From a virus: a stretch of 34,346 nt of DNA. Of this stretch, positions 7,265 through 13,564 are shown in pieces. A model generated the notes under the pieces. It ran no database searches and was not told the origin of the DNA. It saw only the letters and a program-made list of their open reading frames with translations. Made by a program: the position numbers and the translations under genes. Position 1 is the first letter of the stretch; every line of letters begins with the position of its first letter. The DNA is taken from positions 1 through 34,346 of IMG/VR virus record IMGVR_UViG_3300021137_000054. One strand, written 5' to 3'.

Positions 7265-7450
7265 ATGAAAATTTGTAAACGAAATGAAAAATGGAAATCC
7301 TTCAGCGACTACATCTACAAAACTGTTGCATGGAGTGATGATGAATTACCATATTGTCCGATATGTGGAATGTGTTCATATGATTCAGATTATAGTAAAA
7401 CACACGATTATTTTAAATTAAATGAAGGAATTGAAAAATATGAATTTTAA
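7265..7450 (+). CDS. Small Cys-motif protein, 61 aa
   Basis: Has one C-P-I-C-G-M-C cluster (about residues 36-42) preceded by a basic N-terminus, like half of a zinc ribbon; a second Cys pair is absent, so metal binding would need a dimer. Its 3' end overlaps the next gene by 11 bases. Confidence 0.6.
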   Translation: MKICKRNEKWKSFSDYIYKTVAWSDDELPYCPICGMCSYDSDYSKTHDYFKLNEGIEKYEF

Positions 7451-7604
7451 TATATACACAGTACTAAGACTAATTTTATGTGGTGCCTTTGGGTTCCTAA
7501 GTGGATTTTGGTTAACATTACCACATGCAATAATTTTAATTTTGTTGGCAATAGTGATTTCTGCAATAGCAATGTATGAAGGGGAAGCAAGTGTCAGAAG
7601 GTAA
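7440..7604 (+). CDS. Small membrane protein, 54 aa
   Basis: Start ATG 7440 (MNFNIYTVLRLILCGAFGFL), preceded by GAAGGAATTGAAAAAT; the longer frame from 7422 would lack a ribosome site. Two membrane helices (about 8-24 and 30-46) with a PHA turn between them. Ends in a short charged tail. Overlaps the RHH gene leader. Confidence 0.6.
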   Translation: MNFNIYTVLRLILCGAFGFLSGFWLTLPHAIILILLAIVISAIAMYEGEASVRR

Positions 7605-7605
7605 T

Positions 7606-7770
7606 ATGTCTACAATTACAATAGATTTACCAGATGAAATACTATTTCAACTAATGTTGTTAGCTCACGAACGTGATATCACATTGAATAAATTAATAGA
7701 AAGCATTCTGCGTGAATATATTGATAGAATAGAACCATCTGAAGCAGATAATCAATTGACAGGTTGTTAA
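7606..7770 (+). CDS. Ribbon-helix-helix (Arc/MetJ-type) DNA-binding protein, 54 aa
   Basis: Reads MSTITIDLPDEILFQLMLLA then a second helix LNKLIESILREYID. The strand-helix-helix order and the TITIDLPDE strand are those of dimeric RHH repressors, which insert the strand into the major groove. GTG 7591 is an alternative start behind AAGGGGAAG. A 20-bp perfect palindrome overlaps its stop codon and lies in the spacer of the next promoter, so it may repress the genes from 7813 onward. That link is inference. Confidence 0.8.
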   Translation: MSTITIDLPDEILFQLMLLAHERDITLNKLIESILREYIDRIEPSEADNQLTGC

Positions 7771-7784
7771 CAACCTGTTATAAT
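7756..7784 (+). promoter_or_regulatory. Sigma70 promoter with operator in its spacer
   Basis: TTGACA 7756-7761, 17 bases, TATAAT 7779-7784. The whole spacer is the core of a palindrome, so a bound dimer would block RNA polymerase. Drives 7813 onward. Confidence 0.85.
7759..7778. promoter_or_regulatory. 20-bp perfect palindrome, likely operator
   Basis: ACAGGTTGTT followed by its exact complement AACAACCTGT. It fills the space between the -35 and -10 boxes and overlaps the stop of the RHH gene. Best read as a repressor site; a terminator is unlikely because no good T-run follows. Confidence 0.75.
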
Positions 7785-7812
7785 AGAATTTTTAATTTAA
7801 ACAGAGAATAAT

Positions 7813-8091
7813 ATGAAAATCAAAACTAGAGTTAAATTTTCGGACAAAGGCCATTTATTAGTTGATGTACCATATAAACATGGTAATGTAACTTGGGCAT
7901 TGAACTTCCATAGAAATCATTTTGACTGGATCCTTTTTAATAAACCAGACAAGTATAGTCCAACTAGAGTTACATTGGATCATCACAGTATTTTGAATGG
8001 TAAGAAATTACGTTCACAAATGATTTCAAAGGCAGCTGCCTCTCATCAATATGGTGTTTTAGACAAAATCAAGGCTACCATTAAGGGGTAA
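7813..8091 (+). CDS. Hypothetical protein, 92 aa
   Basis: First gene after the operator-bearing promoter, with AGAGAATAAT as ribosome site. Starts with a beta hairpin (KIKTRVKFSDKGHLLVDVPY), has an HFDWILFNKPDKYSP segment, and ends with a basic helix. Soluble; no family recognised. Its regulation probably depends on the neighbouring RHH protein. Confidence 0.7.
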   Translation: MKIKTRVKFSDKGHLLVDVPYKHGNVTWALNFHRNHFDWILFNKPDKYSPTRVTLDHHSILNGKKLRSQMISKAAASHQYGVLDKIKATIKG

Positions 8092-8093
8092 CT

Positions 8094-8216
8094 ATGAAAA
8101 AAATAAAAGATACAATCATTGCCATTACATTGGTAGTGGTTGGATTGACCTTTGCATTTTTAATAGGTATCGGTGCATATGAAACCCTTACCAAAATAAG
8201 ATTATTATTACAATGA
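8094..8216 (+). CDS. Small single-pass membrane protein, 40 aa
   Basis: MKKIKDTIIAITLVVVGLTF then AFLIGIGAYETLTKIRLLLQ: a basic start, one membrane helix, a basic tail. ATG 8094 sits two bases after the previous stop and its own stop overlaps the next ATG (ATGA). Confidence 0.55.
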   Translation: MKKIKDTIIAITLVVVGLTFAFLIGIGAYETLTKIRLLLQ

Positions 8217-8308
8217 ACATAATATTATATACCATTTTAACGTGCTTGGCTGCTGCAATAATTCATTACGATTTGTATGTAGTATTTGCAATGCCAATAA
8301 TATTATAA
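8213..8308 (+). CDS. Tiny membrane peptide, 31 aa
   Basis: MNIILYTILTCLAAAIIHYD followed by LYVVFAMPIIL: almost wholly hydrophobic. Supported mainly by the ATGA overlap with the gene before it. Confidence 0.4.
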   Translation: MNIILYTILTCLAAAIIHYDLYVVFAMPIIL

Positions 8309-8336
8309 AAGTTATATCATTTTAAACGGAGAGAAG

Positions 8337-8558
8337 ATGAAAGAGAAAATTAAGGAAATAGCTCAACAAGCTGGATTAGTAGCAGATAACAATATATTTA
8401 GATTAGAACACTTTGCTGAATTAATTGCAATGGATGTTATATCCATTATCACAAGTCAGCAAAGTGATACCGAATTCTTAGATGATTGGGATTATGGATA
8501 TGATGCAGCCTTGGATAAAACTGAAAATGACTTAAGAAAATATTTTGGAGTTGATTAA
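8337..8558 (+). CDS. FAELI-type small phage protein, 73 aa
   Basis: Third member of the family with 1970-2197 and 2668-2949: MKEKIKEIAQQAGLV, then HFAELIAMDVISI, then DDWDYGYDAALDK and KYFGVD at the end. Good ribosome site (CGGAGAAG). Acidic, helical, unknown role. Confidence 0.75.
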   Translation: MKEKIKEIAQQAGLVADNNIFRLEHFAELIAMDVISIITSQQSDTEFLDDWDYGYDAALDKTENDLRKYFGVD

Positions 8559-8566
8559 TGCGAAAA

Positions 8567-8594
8567 CCTAACAGTAATTATAATTACTGTTAGG
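8567..8594. terminator. 28-bp perfect palindrome between convergent genes
   Basis: CCTAACAGTAATTA followed at once by its exact reverse complement. It sits between the end of the plus-strand block and the end of the minus-strand GIY-YIG gene, as a bidirectional terminator would, but no T-run follows on either strand; a protein-binding site or insertion scar is possible. Confidence 0.45.
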
Positions 8595-8610
8595 GAATTA
8601 TATAAGTTTA

Positions 8611-9198
8611 TTATAATTTTAATTTTTTAAGATTAAATGGGAGGCGTCCTGGAACACATTCTTCTGGACAGGATGAGCTTAAGAAAGAACGTTGTCCATT
8701 ATTATACCATTTATAATTTTCTCGTGACTTAGTTCTTTGGGCAATTGCATCAGCCGGTTGTTGTTTTCCACGTTTTACTGCTGCATTATTTTCTTTATGT
8801 TCCGCAGTTTGTGGTCCATAACGTTGCCCTTTCTTAACAGATGCCATATGCTGTTTGTATTCTGCAGTGCGAACTTTTCCAGAATTAGCAATTGATAATT
8901 TTTTAATAGTTTCAATAGAATGCTTACCACTATGACCAGCTTCTTCTTTAAGATTAGCCCATTCAGTGCTTTCAACTACATTCCATAAATTACTATAATA
9001 TAAACCCCATTCTTCAATTTCGCTCATGCTTTGACATTCTTTGAGAATTATTGTTTCAACATCATATCCATGTTTTTTGATGTGTAATTTCCATTTAACT
9101 CCAGAACCTTTATAATTGTATGGGTCTGGTTTAGTTGTCATTCCTAAATATTTAAGGCCGGTTTTTCTATGTGTTTTTTGGTATAGATAAATAATCAT
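8611..9198 (-). CDS. GIY-YIG homing endonuclease
   Basis: 195 residues. Catalytic domain at 1-90: YLYQ (variant GIY), KYLGMTT (variant YIG), a DPYNYKGSG loop, Glu at 62/63 before WGLYYSNLW, and N82. Residues 91-160 hold NUMOD3-like DNA-binding repeats (SIETIKKLSIANSG, TAEYKQHMASVKKG, TAEHKENNAAVKRG), which in this family wrap along the target. It stands alone and antisense between plus-strand genes, as a free-standing mobile gene. Its leader carries a late-promoter-like box and a nested hairpin shared with the three other GIY-YIG genes here. Confidence 0.9.
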   Translation of the reverse strand: MIIYLYQKTHRKTGLKYLGMTTKPDPYNYKGSGVKWKLHIKKHGYDVETIILKECQSMSEIEEWGLYYSNLWNVVESTEWANLKEEAGHSGKHSIETIKKLSIANSGKVRTAEYKQHMASVKKGQRYGPQTAEHKENNAAVKRGKQQPADAIAQRTKSRENYKWYNNGQRSFLSSSCPEECVPGRLPFNLKKLKL

Positions 9199-9264
9199 GT
9201 TGATACTCCATATAGTATTAAAGTAGATGGGAAGTCCAATTCCGCGATCTACACTTATTTATCA
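9199..9264 (-). ncRNA. Structured 5' leader of GIY-YIG gene (copy A)
   Basis: Read on the minus strand: GATAAATA box, then outer stem GTAGAT/ATCTAC (9223-9228 with 9247-9252), unpaired CGC against C, inner stem GGAA/TTCC (9230-9233 with 9240-9243), six-base loop. A second small stem ATACT/AGTAT brackets the GG of the ribosome site just before ATG. The same fold occurs at three other GIY-YIG genes with different paired bases. Confidence 0.65.
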
Positions 9265-9272
9265 TTTTCTTC

Positions 9273-9301
9273 TTGACATTTATACTTCATTATAATATAA
9301 T
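9273..9301 (+). promoter_or_regulatory. Sigma70-type promoter
   Basis: TTGACA 9273-9278, 17 bases, TATAAT 9296-9301, about 30 bases before ATG 9333. It restarts transcription after the inserted endonuclease gene. Confidence 0.85.
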
Positions 9302-9332
9302 ATACTCTTATAAACTATAAAATATTAAAAAT

Positions 9333-9836
9333 ATGAATGATAAACCATTATGCATAATGCTTGTAGGTATTCCAGGTAGTGGAAAATCCTATTTTAACCA
9401 ATATTCATTATATGAAATGTTCCCGCAATTATCACATGATAATACTGTATTTGTGAGCACAGACAAGTATATTGAACAATACGCAACTCAACACAATAAA
9501 ACTTATAATGAGGTGTTTCAAGAACAAATTAAACCAGCCACTAAAAATATGTATGACATGGTAGAAGATGCAGTTAATAATAATAAAAACATATCATGGG
9601 ACCAAACAAATACCAGTGTTAAAACAAGATCATTTAAAATTAAAGCAGTTCCTGATACCTATGAGAAAATTGCTGTCATGTTTATGACACCAGAAGATAA
9701 AGAACACGCTAGACGATTAGCATCACGACCTGGTAAGAATATACCAGATGAAATAATGGCTAATATGAAAGCACAATTAGAAATTCCAACCGAAAAGGAA
9801 GGATTTGATAATATTATTTTTGTAGATAACAAATAG
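9333..9836 (+). CDS. P-loop kinase, polynucleotide-kinase-like
   Basis: 167 residues. P-loop GIPGSGKS at 12-19, VSTDKY with D44 as the likely acceptor-activating Asp, SWDQTN at mid-protein, and a lid segment RRLASRPGKNIP. This is the layout of the T4 Pnk kinase domain and relatives (AAA_33). The phosphatase half of T4 Pnkp is absent, so it would transfer phosphate to a 5'-OH end of RNA or DNA without removing 3' phosphates. Such enzymes repair cleaved host tRNA in T4 infection; that role here is inference. No clear Shine-Dalgarno site precedes it. Confidence 0.85.
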   Translation: MNDKPLCIMLVGIPGSGKSYFNQYSLYEMFPQLSHDNTVFVSTDKYIEQYATQHNKTYNEVFQEQIKPATKNMYDMVEDAVNNNKNISWDQTNTSVKTRSFKIKAVPDTYEKIAVMFMTPEDKEHARRLASRPGKNIPDEIMANMKAQLEIPTEKEGFDNIIFVDNK

Positions 9837-9847
9837 AAGGAATAAAA

Positions 9848-10078
9848 ATGCCAAAGAAAATCGAAGCGTTAACAGTACCAACTTTTGCTGATGTGGAAAA
9901 AGATGGGGATTGGTATCATATACTAATACCAGATCATGAAGTGTGTGAAGCACAACTTATAAGATGGGATTTTAATTATGATCTATGGCAATCGTTAATA
10001 ATCCCAAATGATAGCAGAGATGAGGCATTTTGTTATTTTATGTATGAAGATGGTATAAGATTTTCTGATACATTTTAA
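9848..10078 (+). CDS. Hypothetical acidic protein, 76 aa
   Basis: Starts eleven bases after the kinase gene with AGAAGGAATAAA as ribosome site. Trp-rich (DGDWYHILIPD, LIRWDFNYDLW), beta-rich, ending MYEDGIRFSDTF, a tail recalling the 3148-3465 protein. Function unknown. Confidence 0.7.
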   Translation: MPKKIEALTVPTFADVEKDGDWYHILIPDHEVCEAQLIRWDFNYDLWQSLIIPNDSRDEAFCYFMYEDGIRFSDTF

Positions 10079-10086
10079 GGAATATA

Positions 10087-10350
10087 ATGAGCAATCATAT
10101 TTATTGGGTTGAAGTCCTTGAAAGAGAACCAGGTACCTTAGATAGCAAACAAGTTTTAAATGAATATCCATTCCCAGAGGTACCATTTGAACCATTTGGG
10201 TTTGACTTGGAACTGTTCAAAGAACAACTTAACAAAATTGAAAATAGGCACCAACGGCTTGCTTCACAGAACAGATTTAACTTTATTACTGAACGATGGC
10301 ATCCAAATAATTTTCTTAGAGTTGTAAGAAAACCTTGGAAATATGCTTGA
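10087..10350 (+). CDS. Hypothetical protein, 87 aa
   Basis: Begins MSNHIYWVEVLEREPGTLDS, has a proline-rich turn (YPFPEVPFEPFGFD), a charged helix and a basic aromatic tail (RKPWKYA). Its stop overlaps the -35 box of the next promoter. No family recognised. Confidence 0.7.
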   Translation: MSNHIYWVEVLEREPGTLDSKQVLNEYPFPEVPFEPFGFDLELFKEQLNKIENRHQRLASQNRFNFITERWHPNNFLRVVRKPWKYA

Positions 10351-10375
10351 CAAACTATACAATAACCAGTATAAT
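10347..10375 (+). promoter_or_regulatory. Sigma70-type promoter
   Basis: TTGACA 10347-10352, 17 bases, TATAAT 10370-10375; 27 bases before ATG 10403. Overlaps the end of the upstream gene. Confidence 0.85.
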
Positions 10376-10402
10376 ATAATCTTTAATTACACAGGAACAT
10401 GC

Positions 10403-10594
10403 ATGAGCACATTTTATAAAATAGTTTTATCAATAGTTGTAATTTTTATACAACTATTCTTTATAGCACCTTGGTTGGTTTCACAACCATCTGATACTAC
10501 TGTAATAACTGGTTTTGTTGATTTAATTTTATTGATTCCACAAGGATGGCTATTGGGTAAATGGATTGGTTTAACATTCGATAAGGAACAATAA
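10403..10594 (+). CDS. Two-pass membrane protein, 63 aa
   Basis: ATG 10403 (MSTFYKIVLSIVVIFIQLFF) is the true start: the longer frame from 10343 would overlap the promoter at 10347-10375, and ACAGGAACATGC gives a ribosome site. Helices at about 5-25 and 36-58, short acidic tail. Function unknown. Confidence 0.65.
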   Translation: MSTFYKIVLSIVVIFIQLFFIAPWLVSQPSDTTVITGFVDLILLIPQGWLLGKWIGLTFDKEQ

Positions 10595-10974
10595 TGGACT
10601 TTACGATAGAACAATATTTAGACACCATTGATTACAAAATTGGTGATGGATCTAAATTTATGTGGTCTTGTTTTGGACCAAAAGCATATCAATATACATA
10701 TGCCGCAATAAACTTTACAAGCTATGTCTTCGAATTAAATATGATTTTTGATACAGAAACTAGAATTGTATATGTAGTTGAGTTTTGTGTTGTTGAAGGC
10801 GATAAAGTATACAAATGTTTCAATCCAGAATTTAAAGAAGCATACGATACAGAAGAAAAAATCAAGAATGAAAGCCTTGGGTTTGAGCCTATTGAATATG
10901 AAGATTATACTGATAGAACACATGAGTTTAAAAATTTAGTAAACAGTTATTTTAACAAAATAGAGATTGTGTAA
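10594..10974 (+). CDS. Hypothetical acidic protein, 126 aa
   Basis: Overlaps the previous stop (TAATG). Starts MDFTIEQYLDTIDYKIGDGS, then alternating strands (FMWSCFGPKAYQYTYAAINF, IVYVVEFCVVEGDKVYKCF) and an acidic helical tail. A compact alpha/beta protein; not recognised. Confidence 0.75.
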   Translation: MDFTIEQYLDTIDYKIGDGSKFMWSCFGPKAYQYTYAAINFTSYVFELNMIFDTETRIVYVVEFCVVEGDKVYKCFNPEFKEAYDTEEKIKNESLGFEPIEYEDYTDRTHEFKNLVNSYFNKIEIV

Positions 10975-11195
10975 TGTGTACACCCAAAGAAAAAGCAGAA
11001 ATTGACAAAGAAGTCCACGAATGGTGGTCTAGAAATCAAGATGTTGTAGAAAAAATCAATAATTCAATGAACATGGTTGAAATCAATTCTGATATAACAA
11101 TTGACAATTTTTCAGACACTATAGATAAGTTAATTCAAAAATCAGAGAGATACCATAAGGAATTTTTAGATGAAATTAAAGGAAATAATACTTAA
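10974..11195 (+). CDS. Hypothetical protein, first gene of second pair copy (73 aa)
   Basis: Starts MCTPKEKAEIDKEVHEWWSR. Its C-terminal half (DITIDNFSDTIDKLIQKSER) aligns with the 939-1145 product, and the next overlapping gene is also paralogous to the gene that follows there. The pair is therefore a duplicated unit, about 10 kb apart. Confidence 0.7.
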   Translation: MCTPKEKAEIDKEVHEWWSRNQDVVEKINNSMNMVEINSDITIDNFSDTIDKLIQKSERYHKEFLDEIKGNNT

Positions 11196-11457
11196 GCCAG
11201 AATTAATAAATTGGGACATATTGAAGAACCCAGAAATTGCAAAACCGGTATATAAATTATTTAAATATTACAAAGATATTTCTCATAAGTTTTCAATTCC
11301 ATCTACCGATTTATATAACAACTATCAAATAACAGATATAATAATTGATTTACATAAAATTAAACATGATGCATTATTTATATTTTCAAATACAGATCAA
11401 ATTATTAAAGTGATAGATAGACTAATTAGTTATTTTGAATATAATGAATTATCATAA
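11170..11457 (+). CDS. Hypothetical protein, second gene of second pair copy (95 aa)
   Basis: Exactly the length of its paralogue at 1132-1419 and clearly similar: WDILKN, YQITDIIIDLHKIK, DQIIKVIDRLISYFEYNEL. The DNA is also similar near the 3' end. Overlaps the upstream gene by 26 bases, behind ATAAGGAATTTTTAG. Helical; function unknown. Confidence 0.8.
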   Translation: MKLKEIILKPELINWDILKNPEIAKPVYKLFKYYKDISHKFSIPSTDLYNNYQITDIIIDLHKIKHDALFIFSNTDQIIKVIDRLISYFEYNELS

Positions 11458-11482
11458 TTTTTAACAAAACAGAGAGTAAAAC

Positions 11483-12337
11483 ATGAAGAAAATTTTAGCA
11501 GTATTAGCATTTGCATTTTTAATAACCGGTTGCAGTGATGTTCCGTCTGGATACGTTGGTATTAAGGTAAATCTTCTTGGTTCTGAAAAAGGGGTAGATC
11601 TACAAGAGTTAGGGACCGGTCGATATTGGATTGGTATTAATGAAAAATTATATACATTTCCGGTATTTTCACAGAACCAAGTTTGGACAAAAGATAGTAA
11701 TGAAGGAAGTCCAAACGATGACAGTGTGACCTTTAATACTGAAGAAGGGCTTTCTGTTAACACCGACATTGGTATATCTTATAGTATAGATCCAAAGCGG
11801 GTATCTCTAATCTTTCAAAAATATAGAAAAGGTATAGATGAAATTACTTCTATATACATGAGAAGCATGGTGCGTGATGCATTAGTAGCAGAAGCATCTT
11901 CTAGGTCAATGGAAAGTATTTATGGTAGAGGAAAAACTGATTTTATAGCTGCTGTCCAACACCGGGTTATATCACAAACAGAACCACTTGGTATAATTGT
12001 AGAGAAGATTTATTTAATTGGTGAGTTAAGATTGCCACAAAGTGTTATTTCTTCGATAAATGCAAAAATTGAAGCCACACAGAAGACAGCACAAAGAGAA
12101 AATGAGGTTGCCCAGTCGAAAGCAGAGGCCGATAAATTAGAGCAAACCGCTAGAGGGGAAGCAAATTCAAAATTGCTTTTAGCAGAAGCGGAAGCCAAAG
12201 CTATTAAAATAAAAGGTGATGCTCTATCAGCTAATCCAAAATTGGTAGAATTATCAGCAGTAGAAAAATGGAACGGGGTTTTACCACAATATATGATGGG
12301 TTCGACAACACCATTTATAAATATGTCTTCAAAATAG
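11483..12337 (+). CDS. SPFH/prohibitin-domain lipoprotein
   Basis: 284 residues. Lipobox LITGC with Cys17, so it is likely cleaved and lipidated. The SPFH (band 7) domain spans roughly 20-200: SGYVGIKVNLLGSEKGV, FNTEEGLSVNTDIGISYSI, then IYLIGELRLPQSV. A long Ala/Glu/Lys coiled coil (about 200-250) follows, as in HflK/HflC and prohibitins, which form ring assemblies in membranes and restrain proteases. Prohibitin-like proteins occur in many large phages; protection of phage proteins or superinfection control is conjecture. The ribosome site is AGAGAGTAAAAC. Confidence 0.9.
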   Translation: MKKILAVLAFAFLITGCSDVPSGYVGIKVNLLGSEKGVDLQELGTGRYWIGINEKLYTFPVFSQNQVWTKDSNEGSPNDDSVTFNTEEGLSVNTDIGISYSIDPKRVSLIFQKYRKGIDEITSIYMRSMVRDALVAEASSRSMESIYGRGKTDFIAAVQHRVISQTEPLGIIVEKIYLIGELRLPQSVISSINAKIEATQKTAQRENEVAQSKAEADKLEQTARGEANSKLLLAEAEAKAIKIKGDALSANPKLVELSAVEKWNGVLPQYMMGSTTPFINMSSK

Positions 12338-12344
12338 GTTTAAC

Positions 12345-12373
12345 TACATCCAGACGGTTACCGTCTGGATGTA
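12345..12373. terminator. 13-bp stem hairpin between convergent genes
   Basis: TACATCCAGACGG pairs perfectly with CCGTCTGGATGTA around a TTA loop. It lies eight bases after the SPFH gene and just before the end of the minus-strand endonuclease gene, fitting a terminator, although the T-run is poor. Confidence 0.7.
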
Positions 12374-12384
12374 CTATCAAAAAA

Positions 12385-13350
12385 TTATTTTGGATGATTG
12401 CGATTATAAGTTTCTTTATATTTTAATCTTGACTGCAGTTTTTGTTCGGCGGTCCTACCACTTTTTGTTTGTTTTTCTTTCCGTTTTCGTTCATTCTCCT
12501 GTTCAGGAGTTCTAGCAGCATGAGAATTTTTTAGTTTTAGTGTTATTACTAATTTTTCTTCTGGTGTTTTAGCATCAAATGTAGCTTTGCGCTTTGCTAT
12601 AATATCTAATTTTTCTTCTAACGGTTTTGCCTCGATGGTTGCTTTAAGTGTTGTTTTTTGTTTTTCTATTTGAGTTTGTTTTTCTTCAGGTGACCTAGCA
12701 TTCTTTGTTTTCCATTCTTTTTGTTTAGTTTCCAATTTTTCTTCTGATGTTCTATTAATTTTAGCTAATCTTTGTTTTTCTTTCGTTGCTAATTTTTCCT
12801 CTGGAGATTTTGCATCTTCTGTAGCTTTTTTCTTTGCATTGACCAATAATCTTTCTGCTGGGGTTCTTGAAGTTTTTGCTAGTCGTTGCTTTTCTTTAAT
12901 TGTATAGTTTTCTTCTGCACTTCTAGCTGCTTCTGTAGCTTTTTTCTTTTCTGCAATTAATGTTTTTTCATACAAACATTTAGCCTTTCTAGTTATTGCA
13001 GTTTTTGCAATAGAATCTTCAGTAGCATGAAATTTATTACCACCGTTATTTTTATTAAGCCAATATGGACTTTTCGCTGCATTAATTCTTGTTAAGAACT
13101 TATGTTCCCAAGCGACTGTATCTTTTCTAGTTTTAAATATTTTTCGTATTTGAACAGAAAATAATTCCTTGCCATGTAGAGCAATTAGATTTTTTATTTC
13201 TTTTGATGATGTAAAATATGTCACCCAAAACTCAGTTGGATTTGCCACATTTTTTCTACTATTTGCATACCTACATCCGTAATAACGTTGGCCGGTTATT
13301 AGAAATGTTATGCAATATGTATACGGGACATAAATAAGTTTGTTGGTCAT
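12385..13350 (-). CDS. GIY-YIG endonuclease with nine 19-residue repeats
   Basis: 321 residues. Catalytic domain 1-110: YTYCITFLITGQRYYGCRYA (GIY and YIG as YTY/YYG with Arg), ALHGKELFSVQI, WEHKFL with the metal-binding Glu, NKNNGG. From about residue 140 to the end there are roughly nine tandem repeats of 19-21 residues with the consensus A-[RK]-[ST]-[PA]-E-E-K-L then a basic run. They resemble NUMOD3-type helices that track along DNA, but regular tandem copies in this number are unusual. Its leader has the hairpin shared by the other GIY-YIG genes. Confidence 0.85.
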   Translation of the reverse strand: MTNKLIYVPYTYCITFLITGQRYYGCRYANSRKNVANPTEFWVTYFTSSKEIKNLIALHGKELFSVQIRKIFKTRKDTVAWEHKFLTRINAAKSPYWLNKNNGGNKFHATEDSIAKTAITRKAKCLYEKTLIAEKKKATEAARSAEENYTIKEKQRLAKTSRTPAERLLVNAKKKATEDAKSPEEKLATKEKQRLAKINRTSEEKLETKQKEWKTKNARSPEEKQTQIEKQKTTLKATIEAKPLEEKLDIIAKRKATFDAKTPEEKLVITLKLKNSHAARTPEQENERKRKEKQTKSGRTAEQKLQSRLKYKETYNRNHPK

Positions 13351-13450
13351 AATTGTTTCCTTAAATAATTGTTAGAATGATTAATGCTTATGGGAATTTG
13401 CCGTTCCGCGATAAGCAACCGATTTTCTCAATCGATGTATTTATTTATAT
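13351..13450 (-). ncRNA. Structured 5' leader of GIY-YIG gene (copy D)
   Basis: On the minus strand: TATAAATAAATA box (13440-13451), a small CGAT/ATCG hairpin, then outer stem GCTTAT/ATAAGC (13386-13391 with 13411-13416), CGC against C, inner stem GGAA/TTCC (13393-13396 with 13404-13407), seven-base loop, and TTAAGGAAACAATT before ATG. The outer stem differs at most positions from the other three copies yet stays paired. Confidence 0.6.
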
Positions 13451-13477
13451 AAAAAACTAATTTACGTCGTTTCTTTC

Positions 13478-13506
13478 TTGTAATAGCACAAAAAATGTGT
13501 TATAAT
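13478..13506 (+). promoter_or_regulatory. Sigma70-like promoter (weak -35)
   Basis: TTGTAA 13478-13483, 17 bases, TATAAT 13501-13506. Lies in the gap after the endonuclease, before the 13565 gene; a hairpin terminator follows 25 bases later. Confidence 0.55.
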
Positions 13507-13530
13507 ATTTCAAATAATTTAATTTTTATA

Positions 13531-13549
13531 CCCTCTTCGGAGGGCTTTT
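13531..13549 (+). terminator. Short hairpin with T-run (possible attenuator)
   Basis: CCCTC-TTCG-GAGGG then CTTTT: a five-pair stem with the very stable TTCG tetraloop. It lies between the promoter at 13478 and the next gene, so it would attenuate that transcript or end a short RNA of about 36 bases. Confidence 0.6.
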
Positions 13550-13564
13550 CTGCGTGGTGAAGAA

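Noticed and set aside
7759-7795. Palindrome as a terminator of the RHH gene
   Set aside because: The hairpin is followed by TATAATAGAATTTTT, where the T-run is too far from the stem, and the sequence sits precisely in a promoter spacer.
10993-11125. Extra TTGACA boxes near 10993 and 11101
   Set aside because: No matching -10 box at 16-18 bases; chance occurrences in AT-rich coding sequence.
8611-13350. Group I introns around GIY-YIG genes
   Set aside because: The flanking genes are complete, and endonuclease genes run antisense between genes, so they look free-standing, not intron-borne.
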